DNA of 13,209 nucleotides, from positions 1 through 13,209 of the forward strand of contig DALYJJ010000160.1 of the NCBI GenBank assembly GCA_031969915.1, read 5' to 3'. The translations under genes were made by a program, and so were the position numbers. The stretch's first letter is position 1. Each line of letters begins with the position of its first letter. The notes under the pieces were generated by a model. The model was not told where the DNA came from, ran no database searches, and saw nothing but the letters and a program-made list of their open reading frames with translations. Of the stretch, positions 7,316 through 13,209 are shown one piece after another. The stretch is from DALYJJ01 sp031969915. Lineage in GTDB: Bacteria > Acidobacteriota > Terriglobia > Bryobacterales > Bryobacteraceae.

Positions 7316-8263
7316 ATGGCGGTCAGCGTCGCCGGAGGTGGACCGGCCGGCGCGGCGGCGGCCTTAGCGGCGCTGGCGCACGGGGCTGAGGTCTGCGTGT
7401 ACGAGAAGTCGCCGTTCCCTCGTCACAAAGTGTGTGGGGAGTTTCTGTCGCCAGAAGCGGCCGGCGTGCTCGGAGAATTGGGTGTTTGGGAGGGCTTCCT
7501 TGCCGCGGGGCCGGCGGCGATGCGTCGTGTGACCCTACGTGTGGGGCGCGCAGAGAAGCGTTGGCGCCTGGATCCGCCGGCCTACGGATTGAGCCGTTAC
7601 CGGATGGACCAGTTGCTGCTCGAGAACGCGCTGGCACGCGGCGCACGGCTGGTGCGGCGCAAGGTTGAGGGCGCTCTGCCCGCGCCCTTTGTGTGGGCCG
7701 TTGGGCGGACGGACGCGGCGCCGCGGGGAGAGCGCCTGTTCGGCTTCAAGGCGCACTTCGTGGGGCCAGCGAACGACGCGGTGGAGCTCTACTTCTTCCG
7801 CGGCGGCTATGTAGGCGTGAATCCGGTGGAGGGCGGCGTTACCAATGTCTGCGGGCTTTGCGACGAGCGCCTGCTGCCCCCCGACTCGGTGATCGAACGC
7901 CTACCCGCTCTGCGGCGGAGGTTGGAGGGGATGACGCAAGAGTTCGCCTGGTTGCACACAGGTCCGCTGGTCTTCCGCCATCGCTTCGACGAGAGCAGTT
8001 ACCTAGCGGGGGACGCACTCTCTTTCGTCGATCCGTTCACAGGCACTGGCATGCTGTCGGCGCTGATCGGAGGACAAAGCGCGGGGCGATGCGCGACGCT
8101 CGGGCGGTCCCCCGCGGAGCATCTTCGTTACTGCCGGACGCGGCTGGGACGCGCGTTTGCGGCGTCTACCGCCTTCAGGAAAGTGCTGGCATCGGGATGG
8201 GCGGAGGCCCTACTGCCGCTGGCGCCTGCGGCGCTTCTATTCCACGCCACGCGACCGAAATGA
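7316..8263 (+). CDS. FAD-dependent oxidoreductase, geranylgeranyl-reductase-like
   Basis: The product is 315 residues starting at ATG 7316. The N-terminus carries the FAD ADP-binding fold, VAGGGPAGAAAALAAL (5-20), and an acidic strand end at VYEK (28-31). RHKVCGEFLSP (36-46) is typical of the geranylgeranyl-reductase/PHBH-like group. The second FAD motif is YLAGDALSFVDPFTGTGM (229-246), with GD at 232-233. Family members oxidise, hydroxylate or saturate lipids and polyketides. The protein is short for the group (about 380-420 residues usual), mainly because the middle substrate region between residues 115 and 135 is compact; no frameshift is evident. The start is 4 bases after the methyltransferase stop, which implies co-transcription and coupled translation. 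The substrate is not deducible from sequence; a lipid-like or aromatic substrate is only a guess. Confidence 0.8.
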   Translation: MAVSVAGGGPAGAAAALAALAHGAEVCVYEKSPFPRHKVCGEFLSPEAAGVLGELGVWEGFLAAGPAAMRRVTLRVGRAEKRWRLDPPAYGLSRYRMDQLLLENALARGARLVRRKVEGALPAPFVWAVGRTDAAPRGERLFGFKAHFVGPANDAVELYFFRGGYVGVNPVEGGVTNVCGLCDERLLPPDSVIERLPALRRRLEGMTQEFAWLHTGPLVFRHRFDESSYLAGDALSFVDPFTGTGMLSALIGGQSAGRCATLGRSPAEHLRYCRTRLGRAFAASTAFRKVLASGWAEALLPLAPAALLFHATRPK

Positions 8264-8266
8264 CGG

Positions 8267-8302
8267 AACCGGTGAGCACTCGGAGGAAGATGCTCACCGG
8301 TT
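8267..8302. terminator. Perfect 12-bp inverted repeat, likely bidirectional terminator
   Basis: AACCGGTGAGCA (8267-8278) and TGCTCACCGGTT (8291-8302) are exact reverse complements, separated by a 12-base loop. The hairpin starts three bases after the oxidoreductase stop and lies between two convergent genes, the usual place for a shared terminator. Neither side has a T-tract, so it is not a canonical intrinsic terminator; it could instead protect 3' ends or assist factor-dependent termination. Confidence 0.6.
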
Positions 8303-8375
8303 ATCAGGCAGACCATTCCGCGAAACGGCCTCACCCACCCGGATAGACGCACCAACAGGCGGATTTGTTGCAGGT

Positions 8376-9728
8376 TTACTTCGCGAAGGTGAGGACGGCG
8401 TAATACGACATCAGCATGAAAGTGATGATCACGGCGAGCCAGAGGCCGGCAGTTTCCAGTTTGCCGGGCCGGACGGAGTGCGGAAGTCCTTTGTGCCGAA
8501 GGTGGAGCGCGCCGATCGCAATAATCGGGAGCATCAGAGCTTGAAAAGCGCCGCCGATCTTCACCATCCAAACCGGTGACTGAACGAATACGAAGAGCGC
8601 CGCCGGGTACACGGTGAGAATCCAGACGAAACGGTTTCGATACTTCAGGCGGGATCGGTAGTCGTCGGAACGGAACAGGCCGAGCAGCCGGCACATGTCG
8701 GCGAAGACGCGGGAGTGGGCGGCGGTGGAGGCGAAGATGGTTCCGTAGAGAGTTGCAATCGCGCCCGCGTAGAAGACCGGTAGCACCCACGCGCCGAGCG
8801 TTTGGGTGTACATGCGGGAGAGCGTGGGGATCATGTCCTTGGCGGCGGGCACGAGTCCCTGTGGATGGAGGATGCCCGCGCCGAGCAGGTAGAAGGCGAC
8901 GGTGGCCACGGTGTAGATGCACATGGACGCGAGGATGTCGACGTGCATGACGCGGATCCAACCCTTGGCGCGAGCGGTCCAAGCCGGGGTCTTTTCCTCC
9001 TTGCCGGTGAAGCGGGCGTACCCCTTTTCGACGCACCAATACGGGTACATGAAGAGCTCGCTCGCGCCGACACCGGTGATGCCGAAGACCGCGATGGCGG
9101 TGACAAGACCGCCGGCGGGAAGGTTGAACTGGAAGCCTCCGGCGATCTCGCTCCAGGAGAAGAACTGCGGCATGCGAGTGAGCAACAGGGCAGCGAGGAA
9201 GGTGAGGATGGTGAAGAGGCAGACCTTGAGGGTGGCGAGTCGTTCGATCCGTTCGTAGCCGCCACCGAGCAGGAGCGCGAGCGTGATCCCCAGCAGGACG
9301 GCGACCCAGGCGTTGACGGGGACGGCGGGCACGATGATGTTGAGGACCTGCGCGGTGCCTCCGAACATGGCGCCGATCTGGAAGAGGGTCATGAAGACCA
9401 TGAAGGCCCAAGCCCAGACGATCCAGTTGACGCGCCAACGAGGTCCGGGGACATGGTTGAAACCGGCGAGACCGGTCTCGCCGGTGGCGATGGAGTAGCG
9501 GCCGATCTCGGATTGGAGGGCGGGCTTGACGATGCAGCTCAGGACGATGATCCACATCGCGGTGTAGCCGACCTCGGCGCCGAGGGTAGTGGTGGCGATC
9601 AGCTCGCCGGAACCGACAATCGAGGCGGCGAGGATCATGCCGGGGCCGATGCGGCGAAGGATAGAGGCGAGGCGGCGGGGCGGTTCCTCTACGTCCTGCG
9701 GGTGGAACTGGTACGGGTCGCGCACCAC
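8376..9728 (-). CDS. Nramp-like metal transporter relative lacking DPGN and MPH motifs
   Basis: The product is 450 residues with about eleven hydrophobic segments. It follows the Nramp (COG1914) layout from the first helix, IGPGMILAASIVGSGELIAT (27-46) then GAEVGY, to a C-terminal helix ending LTFAK. In classical Nramp proteins helix 1 has DPGN and helix 6 has MPH; these bind Mn2+ or Fe2+. Here the matching places read VGSGEL (38-43) and VGASEL (220-225), so metal binding of the classical kind is unlikely. A different ion (for example Mg2+), or a non-metal substrate, is possible. The start is GTG at 9728 or the adjacent GTG at 9725; no ATG is available before residue 31. It begins 9 bases after the previous gene, so it is probably the last gene of the operon. 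TGATACAGTA just upstream could be an internal promoter. Confidence 0.8.
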   Translation of the reverse strand: MVRDPYQFHPQDVEEPPRRLASILRRIGPGMILAASIVGSGELIATTTLGAEVGYTAMWIIVLSCIVKPALQSEIGRYSIATGETGLAGFNHVPGPRWRVNWIVWAWAFMVFMTLFQIGAMFGGTAQVLNIIVPAVPVNAWVAVLLGITLALLLGGGYERIERLATLKVCLFTILTFLAALLLTRMPQFFSWSEIAGGFQFNLPAGGLVTAIAVFGITGVGASELFMYPYWCVEKGYARFTGKEEKTPAWTARAKGWIRVMHVDILASMCIYTVATVAFYLLGAGILHPQGLVPAAKDMIPTLSRMYTQTLGAWVLPVFYAGAIATLYGTIFASTAAHSRVFADMCRLLGLFRSDDYRSRLKYRNRFVWILTVYPAALFVFVQSPVWMVKIGGAFQALMLPIIAIGALHLRHKGLPHSVRPGKLETAGLWLAVIITFMLMSYYAVLTFAK

Positions 9729-9737
9729 GCTACTGTA

Positions 9738-10493
9738 TCAGCGCCCGTGTGCCTGGCGTTGGAAGACCCCCGCGCGGGTGTCGCGGTACCAGGGCACGCG
9801 GAAGCGGAGGAGGTTGGCGAAGGTGCGGCTGGGATTGAGGCCGGTGCGCAGGATCATCTTGACGTAGGCGTTGCCGGTCTTGGACTCGAGGCGCTCGATG
9901 AGTTGCTTGTCGAGGGCGTCCTCGGTGACCATCCAGGCCATGCCGAGGGTGGGGGTGATGACGAGGTCGACGGCGCCCTTGGTACCGCGGGTCATGCCGA
10001 CGTTGCCGAGCGCGCCCTCGCCGAGCGGACCGAGTTCGTACTGGGTGCTGTAGAGGGCGGCGAAGCCCATGGCACGGAGGCGGCTCGACCAGTACGCGGA
10101 GTTCATGCCGAACTCCTGGCGAAGGGAGCGAGGGCTGTTGTGGACGTAGATGTAGCCGGCGACGGCGCCCTCCATGGGGTGGCCGACGTAGTTGGCGAGC
10201 ACGGAGTCGCCGTCGTCCCAGCCGCGGAGGCCGGTGATGGAGCGCCAGTAGTCCTTGAGGAACGGGCCGCGCATGGCTTCCCGCGTGTAGGGCTGGTCGG
10301 AGAACCGGTAGGCGTGTTGGATGCCGAGGAAGAGGCCGGATTGGGCGAGGGCGGATTTCCACTGGAAACCGTCCGGCGCGGGGCGGGGCGCGATGGCCGC
10401 GGCCGAGGAGAAGCCGGCGGGGGAGTCACTGCCGTTTTGAGCGAAGACCGGGACAACGAGAATCAGAAAGAGAGTAAGTACGAATCGCACCAT
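9738..10493 (-). CDS. Exported protein of unknown function, probable outer-membrane type
   Basis: The product is 251 residues with a clear signal peptide (MVRFVLTLFLILVVPVFA, cleavage after Ala 18 likely). The mature part is rich in aromatic residues. The ordered elements NYVGHPMEGAVAGYIYVHNS, SAYWSSRLRAMGFAALYSTQYELGP and DLVITPTLGMAWMVTEDAL resemble, in order, the DUF3943-type outer-membrane proteins (N...HP..G...Y, then S..WE, then D...TP..G...E). I infer this by eye and hold it loosely. Near the C-terminus is NPSRTFANLLRFRVPWYRD, a segment also common in acidobacterial hypothetical proteins. The ATG start follows the upstream stop by 2 bases (TGA-CG-ATG), implying coupling. The open frame extends far upstream only as a shadow. 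Its position between cofactor genes and a transporter gives no clear functional clue. Confidence 0.7.
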   Translation of the reverse strand: MVRFVLTLFLILVVPVFAQNGSDSPAGFSSAAAIAPRPAPDGFQWKSALAQSGLFLGIQHAYRFSDQPYTREAMRGPFLKDYWRSITGLRGWDDGDSVLANYVGHPMEGAVAGYIYVHNSPRSLRQEFGMNSAYWSSRLRAMGFAALYSTQYELGPLGEGALGNVGMTRGTKGAVDLVITPTLGMAWMVTEDALDKQLIERLESKTGNAYVKMILRTGLNPSRTFANLLRFRVPWYRDTRAGVFQRQAHGR

Positions 10494-10495
10494 CG

Positions 10496-11185
10496 TCAAC
10501 GTAAGTAGAACAGGCTCAGGCGAGGCAGCCCAGCCTCGTCCAATAGACGCCTGTCGAGGTATTGGCGTTCCAGCATTGCCAGCTGGTCTGTACTCATTTT
10601 GCCACGATGCGGGCGGAGTTGTAACTCGAGATCGCGGCGCGCGGCGAAGAGTTTCTCTTCGGGCTGGGAGGCGCGGGCGACGGCCTTCATTTTGTCCTCC
10701 AGGGCGGTAAGGCGCTGCTCTAATTCCTCCAGGCCGTCGTAGTGGGCGGGGGCTTCCTGTTCGAGGCGGGCGAGGGCGGCCTCGACTTCGCCATAGCCGC
10801 CACGGGCGGCGAGCGTTTCGCGGCAGCGGCGCAGGTGGGCCGTGAGTTCGTCGAGGGTGAAGGGGGCTTCGACCTTCCGCTGGGCGGGGGGCTGGGCGCC
10901 GGAGGCGGCGGCCTGGGCTTCCTGCATCACGGCTTGGGCGCAGTAGGCGAGGGAGTTGACCATCTGCGTCCGGGACTTCCGGGAGCGCCATTTTTCGAAG
11001 GCGGCGTCGATGCCCCGGAGGACGGCCTCGAGGGGGACGCCGGATTCCTTCCAGCCTTCGGCGAGGGCCCAATCGAGGGGCGAGAGGAGGAAGAGGCCGG
11101 AGCCCCGGGCCTGCTGGAAGCGTTCCTCGATTTCGGTGTAGTAATTGAAGTAATTGGAAGGGGTCCAGTCCTGGTTAGTGCTCAC
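10496..11185 (-). CDS. Conserved-looking hypothetical protein, helical and cytoplasmic
   Basis: The product is 229 residues from a GTG start that overlaps the coaX stop by four bases (GTGA). I do not recognise a named family. There is no signal peptide or membrane segment. The N-terminal part is compact and aromatic: SNYFNYYTEIEERFQQARG, then LLSPLDWALAEGWKESGVPLEAVLRGIDAAFEKW (about 34-66). It has the look of a conserved helical domain, and the style recalls hypothetical proteins I associate with acidobacterial genomes. Residues about 110-200 are charged and helical, with coiled-coil character around LEELEQRLTALEDKMKAV. It is rich in Gln, Arg and Glu, consistent with a scaffold or nucleic-acid-associated role, but no motif establishes that. 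It is very likely real, given overlaps or 2-base gaps on both sides. Confidence 0.7.
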   Translation of the reverse strand: MSTNQDWTPSNYFNYYTEIEERFQQARGSGLFLLSPLDWALAEGWKESGVPLEAVLRGIDAAFEKWRSRKSRTQMVNSLAYCAQAVMQEAQAAASGAQPPAQRKVEAPFTLDELTAHLRRCRETLAARGGYGEVEAALARLEQEAPAHYDGLEELEQRLTALEDKMKAVARASQPEEKLFAARRDLELQLRPHRGKMSTDQLAMLERQYLDRRLLDEAGLPRLSLFYLR

Positions 11186-11952
11186 GGCGTGCCGTTCCGC
11201 TCCCAGAGTAACTGGAGTCCTTCGAGAGTAAGATCCTCGTCGACGGACTGCAGGTAGCGCGAGCCGCGAAGGATCATGTGGGCCTGTCCGCCGGTGGCGA
11301 CGACCTTGGTATCGGGACCCATGATTTCCATGAGGCGCTGGATGATGCCGTCGATCATTCCGATGGCGCCGTAGTAAATGCCGGACTGAATACTACCTAC
11401 GGTGTTAGTGCCAATCAGCTTTTCGGGCTCGCGGAAGTCGACCAGGGGAAGGCGGGCGGTCTTGGAGAAGAGCGCGCCGATGGAGATACCGACGCCGGGG
11501 CAGATGATACCGCCCAGATACTCGGCCTGAGCGGAGACGGCGTCGAAAGTGATGGCGGTGCCGAGGTCGACGACGATGCAGGGGCCGCCGTACTTATGGA
11601 AGGCGGCGACGCCGTTGACGATGCGATCGGCGCCGACTTCGCGCGGGTTGTCGTAGCGGATGGTGAGGCCGGTGGTGGTGTTCCAGTTGACGAACCTGGG
11701 TTCGGAGGCGAAATAGCGGCGGGACATTTCGCCCAGGGTGGTATCGAGGGGCGGGACGACGCTGGCGATCATCACGCCGCGAACGGCGTCGAAGGCAACG
11801 CCGTCGAGGGCGAAGAGGTTGCGGAGCTTGATGCCCCACTCGTCGGCGGTCTGCTCGTGAACGGTGCGAAGGCGCCAGCGGCGGAGGAGCCGCTTGCCGT
11901 CGAAGAGGCCGATGGTGACGTTGGTATTGCCGGCGTCGAGAGCGAGGAGCAT
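11182..11952 (-). CDS. coaX: Type III pantothenate kinase
   Basis: The product is 256 residues, the usual length. It phosphorylates pantothenate to 4'-phosphopantothenate, the first step of CoA synthesis; the type III form is insensitive to CoA feedback and needs a monovalent cation. The ASKHA-fold signatures are all present: DAGNT (6-10) for phosphate binding, NPREVGADR (102-110) with GADR for pantothenate binding, VDLGTAITFD (128-137), and YLGGIICPGVGIS (145-157). No truncation or active-site change is seen. The ATG at 11952 lies 5 bases after the birA stop, and the TGA overlaps the next GTG by 4 bases. Clustering with birA and nadC is a recurring arrangement in bacteria. Confidence 0.96.
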   Translation of the reverse strand: MLLALDAGNTNVTIGLFDGKRLLRRWRLRTVHEQTADEWGIKLRNLFALDGVAFDAVRGVMIASVVPPLDTTLGEMSRRYFASEPRFVNWNTTTGLTIRYDNPREVGADRIVNGVAAFHKYGGPCIVVDLGTAITFDAVSAQAEYLGGIICPGVGISIGALFSKTARLPLVDFREPEKLIGTNTVGSIQSGIYYGAIGMIDGIIQRLMEIMGPDTKVVATGGQAHMILRGSRYLQSVDEDLTLEGLQLLWERNGTP

Positions 11953-11957
11953 GGCGT

Positions 11958-12716
11958 TTACCCGAGGGGGCGGACGCCGCCGGCCAGGATGGTGACGGTT
12001 TCGCCCGAGTCCTTTGTCAGTTGGAGGAAGCCGCCGGGGGTGAGGCCGGCGGTGGTTCCGGTGATGGTTCCCTCGGCCTGATCGACGGCGACGCGGCGGC
12101 CGCGGACGTAGCTGGACGAGTTCTCGAACATCTGGAGGATGGGTTCGACGCCGGAGGTGGTGAGCACGCGGGAGAAGCTATCGATGGCGCCGAGCAAGTA
12201 GACGAGGAGGGGCTCGCGGGCGTGCTCGCGGCCGGTTTCGATGCGGAGCGACGTGGCGAGGGGAGCGATATCCGGGGGAAACGACTGTTGGTTGACGTTG
12301 AGGCCGATGCCGGCGAGGACGGCGCCGTTGTCGAAGTGAGTAAGAATGCCGGCGCACTTACGGCCGTTGAGCATGACGTCGTTGGGCCAGCGCAAGTCGG
12401 CGGGAACGCCGGCGAGGAGGCGCAGGGTATCGGAGACGGCGAGCCCGAGGGCGAGAGTGACGACTGGCACGTGGCGCGGCTCTAGGGGGAGCCGGAGAAC
12501 GACGGTGAAATAGAGGCCGGTTTCCTTCTCGGAGCACCAAGTCCGGCCGAAGCGGCCCTGGCCGCCGGTCTGCTCCTCGGCGCCGACGACGGAGCCGGAG
12601 GGAGCGCCGGCAGCGGCGAGGCGGGAGGCGGCGTACATGGTGGAGTCGACGGACTCGAGCCACTGCACCTGGCGGTTGGCGAGCTTCGCCTGGAGGAAAG
12701 GTACGTCTAGTGCCAT
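11958..12716 (-). CDS. birA: Biotin--[acetyl-CoA-carboxylase] ligase, class I (no HTH)
   Basis: The product is 252 residues starting at ATG 12716. It activates biotin to biotinyl-AMP and transfers it to the biotin carboxyl carrier protein. The ATP/biotin loop is GGQGRFGRTW (51-60), a variant of the usual GRGRxGRxW. LRWPNDVMLNGRKCAGIL (108-124) contains the catalytic-site lysine, and GIGLNVN (136-142) closes the biotin site. The C-terminal part is a short SH3-like domain (about 205-252). No N-terminal winged-helix domain precedes the catalytic part, so it should be a pure enzyme and not a biotin repressor. The start overlaps the nadC stop by 10 bases. The longer open frame to 12872 lies inside nadC and is not used. 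Confidence 0.95.
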   Translation of the reverse strand: MALDVPFLQAKLANRQVQWLESVDSTMYAASRLAAAGAPSGSVVGAEEQTGGQGRFGRTWCSEKETGLYFTVVLRLPLEPRHVPVVTLALGLAVSDTLRLLAGVPADLRWPNDVMLNGRKCAGILTHFDNGAVLAGIGLNVNQQSFPPDIAPLATSLRIETGREHAREPLLVYLLGAIDSFSRVLTTSGVEPILQMFENSSSYVRGRRVAVDQAEGTITGTTAGLTPGGFLQLTKDSGETVTILAGGVRPLG

Positions 12717-13207
12717 TGGAGCCTGAAATTCAGATCGAGGGCTCGAGCGCTGTGGGTGATGGCGCCGACGGAGATGAAGTCGGCGCCGGATTCGGCATAG
12801 TCCCGGACGGTTTCCAGAGTGACGCCGCCGGAGATTTCGGTGGAAGCGCGGCGGCCGACAATAGCGACCCACTCCCTGGCCTGGCCGGGGGTGAGGTTAT
12901 CGAGGAGGAGGCGTTGCGCGCCGCAGGCGAGAGCCTCGTGGAGTTCGTCGAGGGTGCGGACTTCGATCTCCACGGGGACGATGGACTCCCTCGCGGCATC
13001 GAGGGCGGCGCGGACGCCGCCGGCGGCGGCAATATGGTTGTTCTTGATGAGCACGGCGTCAAAGAGGCCGATGCGGTGGTTGGTGGCGCCGCCGGCGGCG
13101 GCGGCCATCTTCTCGAGGCGGCGCAGGCCGGGGGTCGTCTTGCGGGTATCGAGGATGCGCGCCCTGGTGCCGCGGACGGCTTCGACATACTGGCTCGCAT
13201 CCTCGAT
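12707..13207 (-). CDS. nadC: Nicotinate-nucleotide pyrophosphorylase (quinolinate phosphoribosyltransferase), C-terminal part
   Basis: The window holds the last 166 codons before the TAG at 12707-12709; the 5' end lies beyond the right edge. The enzyme converts quinolinate and PRPP into nicotinate mononucleotide, CO2 and pyrophosphate, in de novo NAD synthesis. Family motifs are all visible: ILDTRKTTPGLR near the edge, NHRIGLFDAVLIKNNHI, VPVEIEVRTLDELHEAL, LLLDNLTPG, STEISGGVTLETVRDYAESGADFISVG and then AITHS. Full-length NadC is about 280-290 residues, so some 115-120 N-terminal residues are missing here. It is the first visible gene of the minus-strand operon, and its stop overlaps the birA start by 10 bases. 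Confidence 0.95.
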   Translation of the reverse strand: MEDASQYVEAVRGTRARILDTRKTTPGLRRLEKMAAAAGGATNHRIGLFDAVLIKNNHIAAAGGVRAALDAARESIVPVEIEVRTLDELHEALACGAQRLLLDNLTPGQAREWVAIVGRRASTEISGGVTLETVRDYAESGADFISVGAITHSARALDLNFRLQWH

Positions 13208-13209
13208 AC

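Noticed and set aside
8290..8346. Small 18-codon ORF with GGAGG upstream, in the convergent gap
   Set aside because: The GGAGG is only three bases from the ATG and sits in the loop of the hairpin whose arm forms the start of the ORF; the hairpin explains the sequence better.
8128..9555. Minus-strand open frame of 475 codons in another frame of the transporter gene
   Set aside because: Arg/His/Pro-rich composition, and it lies wholly over the real transporter frame and the convergent hairpin.
8802..10508. Plus-strand open frame of 568 codons across the transporter and secreted-protein genes
   Set aside because: The translation is a low-complexity G/E/D/A-rich shadow of two real minus-strand genes that have membrane helices and a signal peptide.
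10494..11072. N-terminal extension of the 251-residue secreted protein
   Set aside because: It is an Arg/Pro/Gly-rich shadow of the 229-residue gene; a clean signal peptide begins at ATG 10493.
1..13209. Search for tRNA, rRNA, CRISPR arrays, transposases and attachment sites
   Set aside because: No cloverleaf with a recognisable T-loop, no spaced direct repeats, and no recombinase or transposase frame was found by eye.

Overview
The window is high-GC, gene-dense bacterial DNA that looks like a member of the Acidobacteriota, most likely the Solibacter/Bryobacter side of that phylum. This placement is an inference from gene content and style: a Tat-exported Gfo/Idh/MocA oxidoreductase, GTG starts, almost no Shine-Dalgarno sequences, and lineage-type hypothetical proteins. 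No rRNA or other marker gene confirms it. I see no rRNA, tRNA, CRISPR array, insertion sequence, integrase or phage gene. No stretch longer than about 115 bases lacks a gene. It reads as ordinary chromosome rather than a mobile island.

Left part (1-4692). The tail of a YjbQ-family gene overlaps by ATGA with a gene for a secreted DUF4139-type protein that has a long C-terminal coiled coil. Nine bases later, convergent to it, ends a minus-strand gene for a multi-pass membrane protein. That protein has the downstream landmarks of an M48 (HtpX-like) metallopeptidase, but its HExxH motif is replaced by QIARR, so it looks like a pseudoprotease. A 96-base divergent spacer separates it from the Tat-exported Gfo/Idh/MocA oxidoreductase.

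Middle part (4705-8263). A minus-strand gene encodes a long CorA-like protein: about 460 N-terminal residues followed by two membrane helices and a GMN motif. Its promoter region is shared with a plus-strand pair, a membrane-anchored FkbM-type methyltransferase and a compact FAD-dependent oxidoreductase of the geranylgeranyl-reductase-like group, separated by only 4 bases. The pair ends at a perfect 12-bp inverted repeat that probably serves as a terminator between convergent units.

Right part (8376-13209, all minus strand). Six tightly packed genes run nadC (5' end outside the window), birA, coaX, an unrecognised 229-residue protein, a secreted 251-residue probable outer-membrane protein, and an Nramp-like transporter. 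Junctions are overlaps of 10 and 4 bases or gaps of 2 to 9 bases, so one operon is likely. The first three genes make or attach cofactors (NAD, biotin, CoA). The transporter lacks both signature metal-binding motifs of classical Nramp proteins and has a matching VG-(S/A)-(G/S)-EL motif at both places.

The points most worth a second look are the apparent M48 pseudoprotease, the symmetric motif replacement in the Nramp relative, the overlapping divergent promoters near 6360-6410, and the unrecognised genes attached to the cofactor operon. I do not see a clear new defence, mobile or biosynthetic system.
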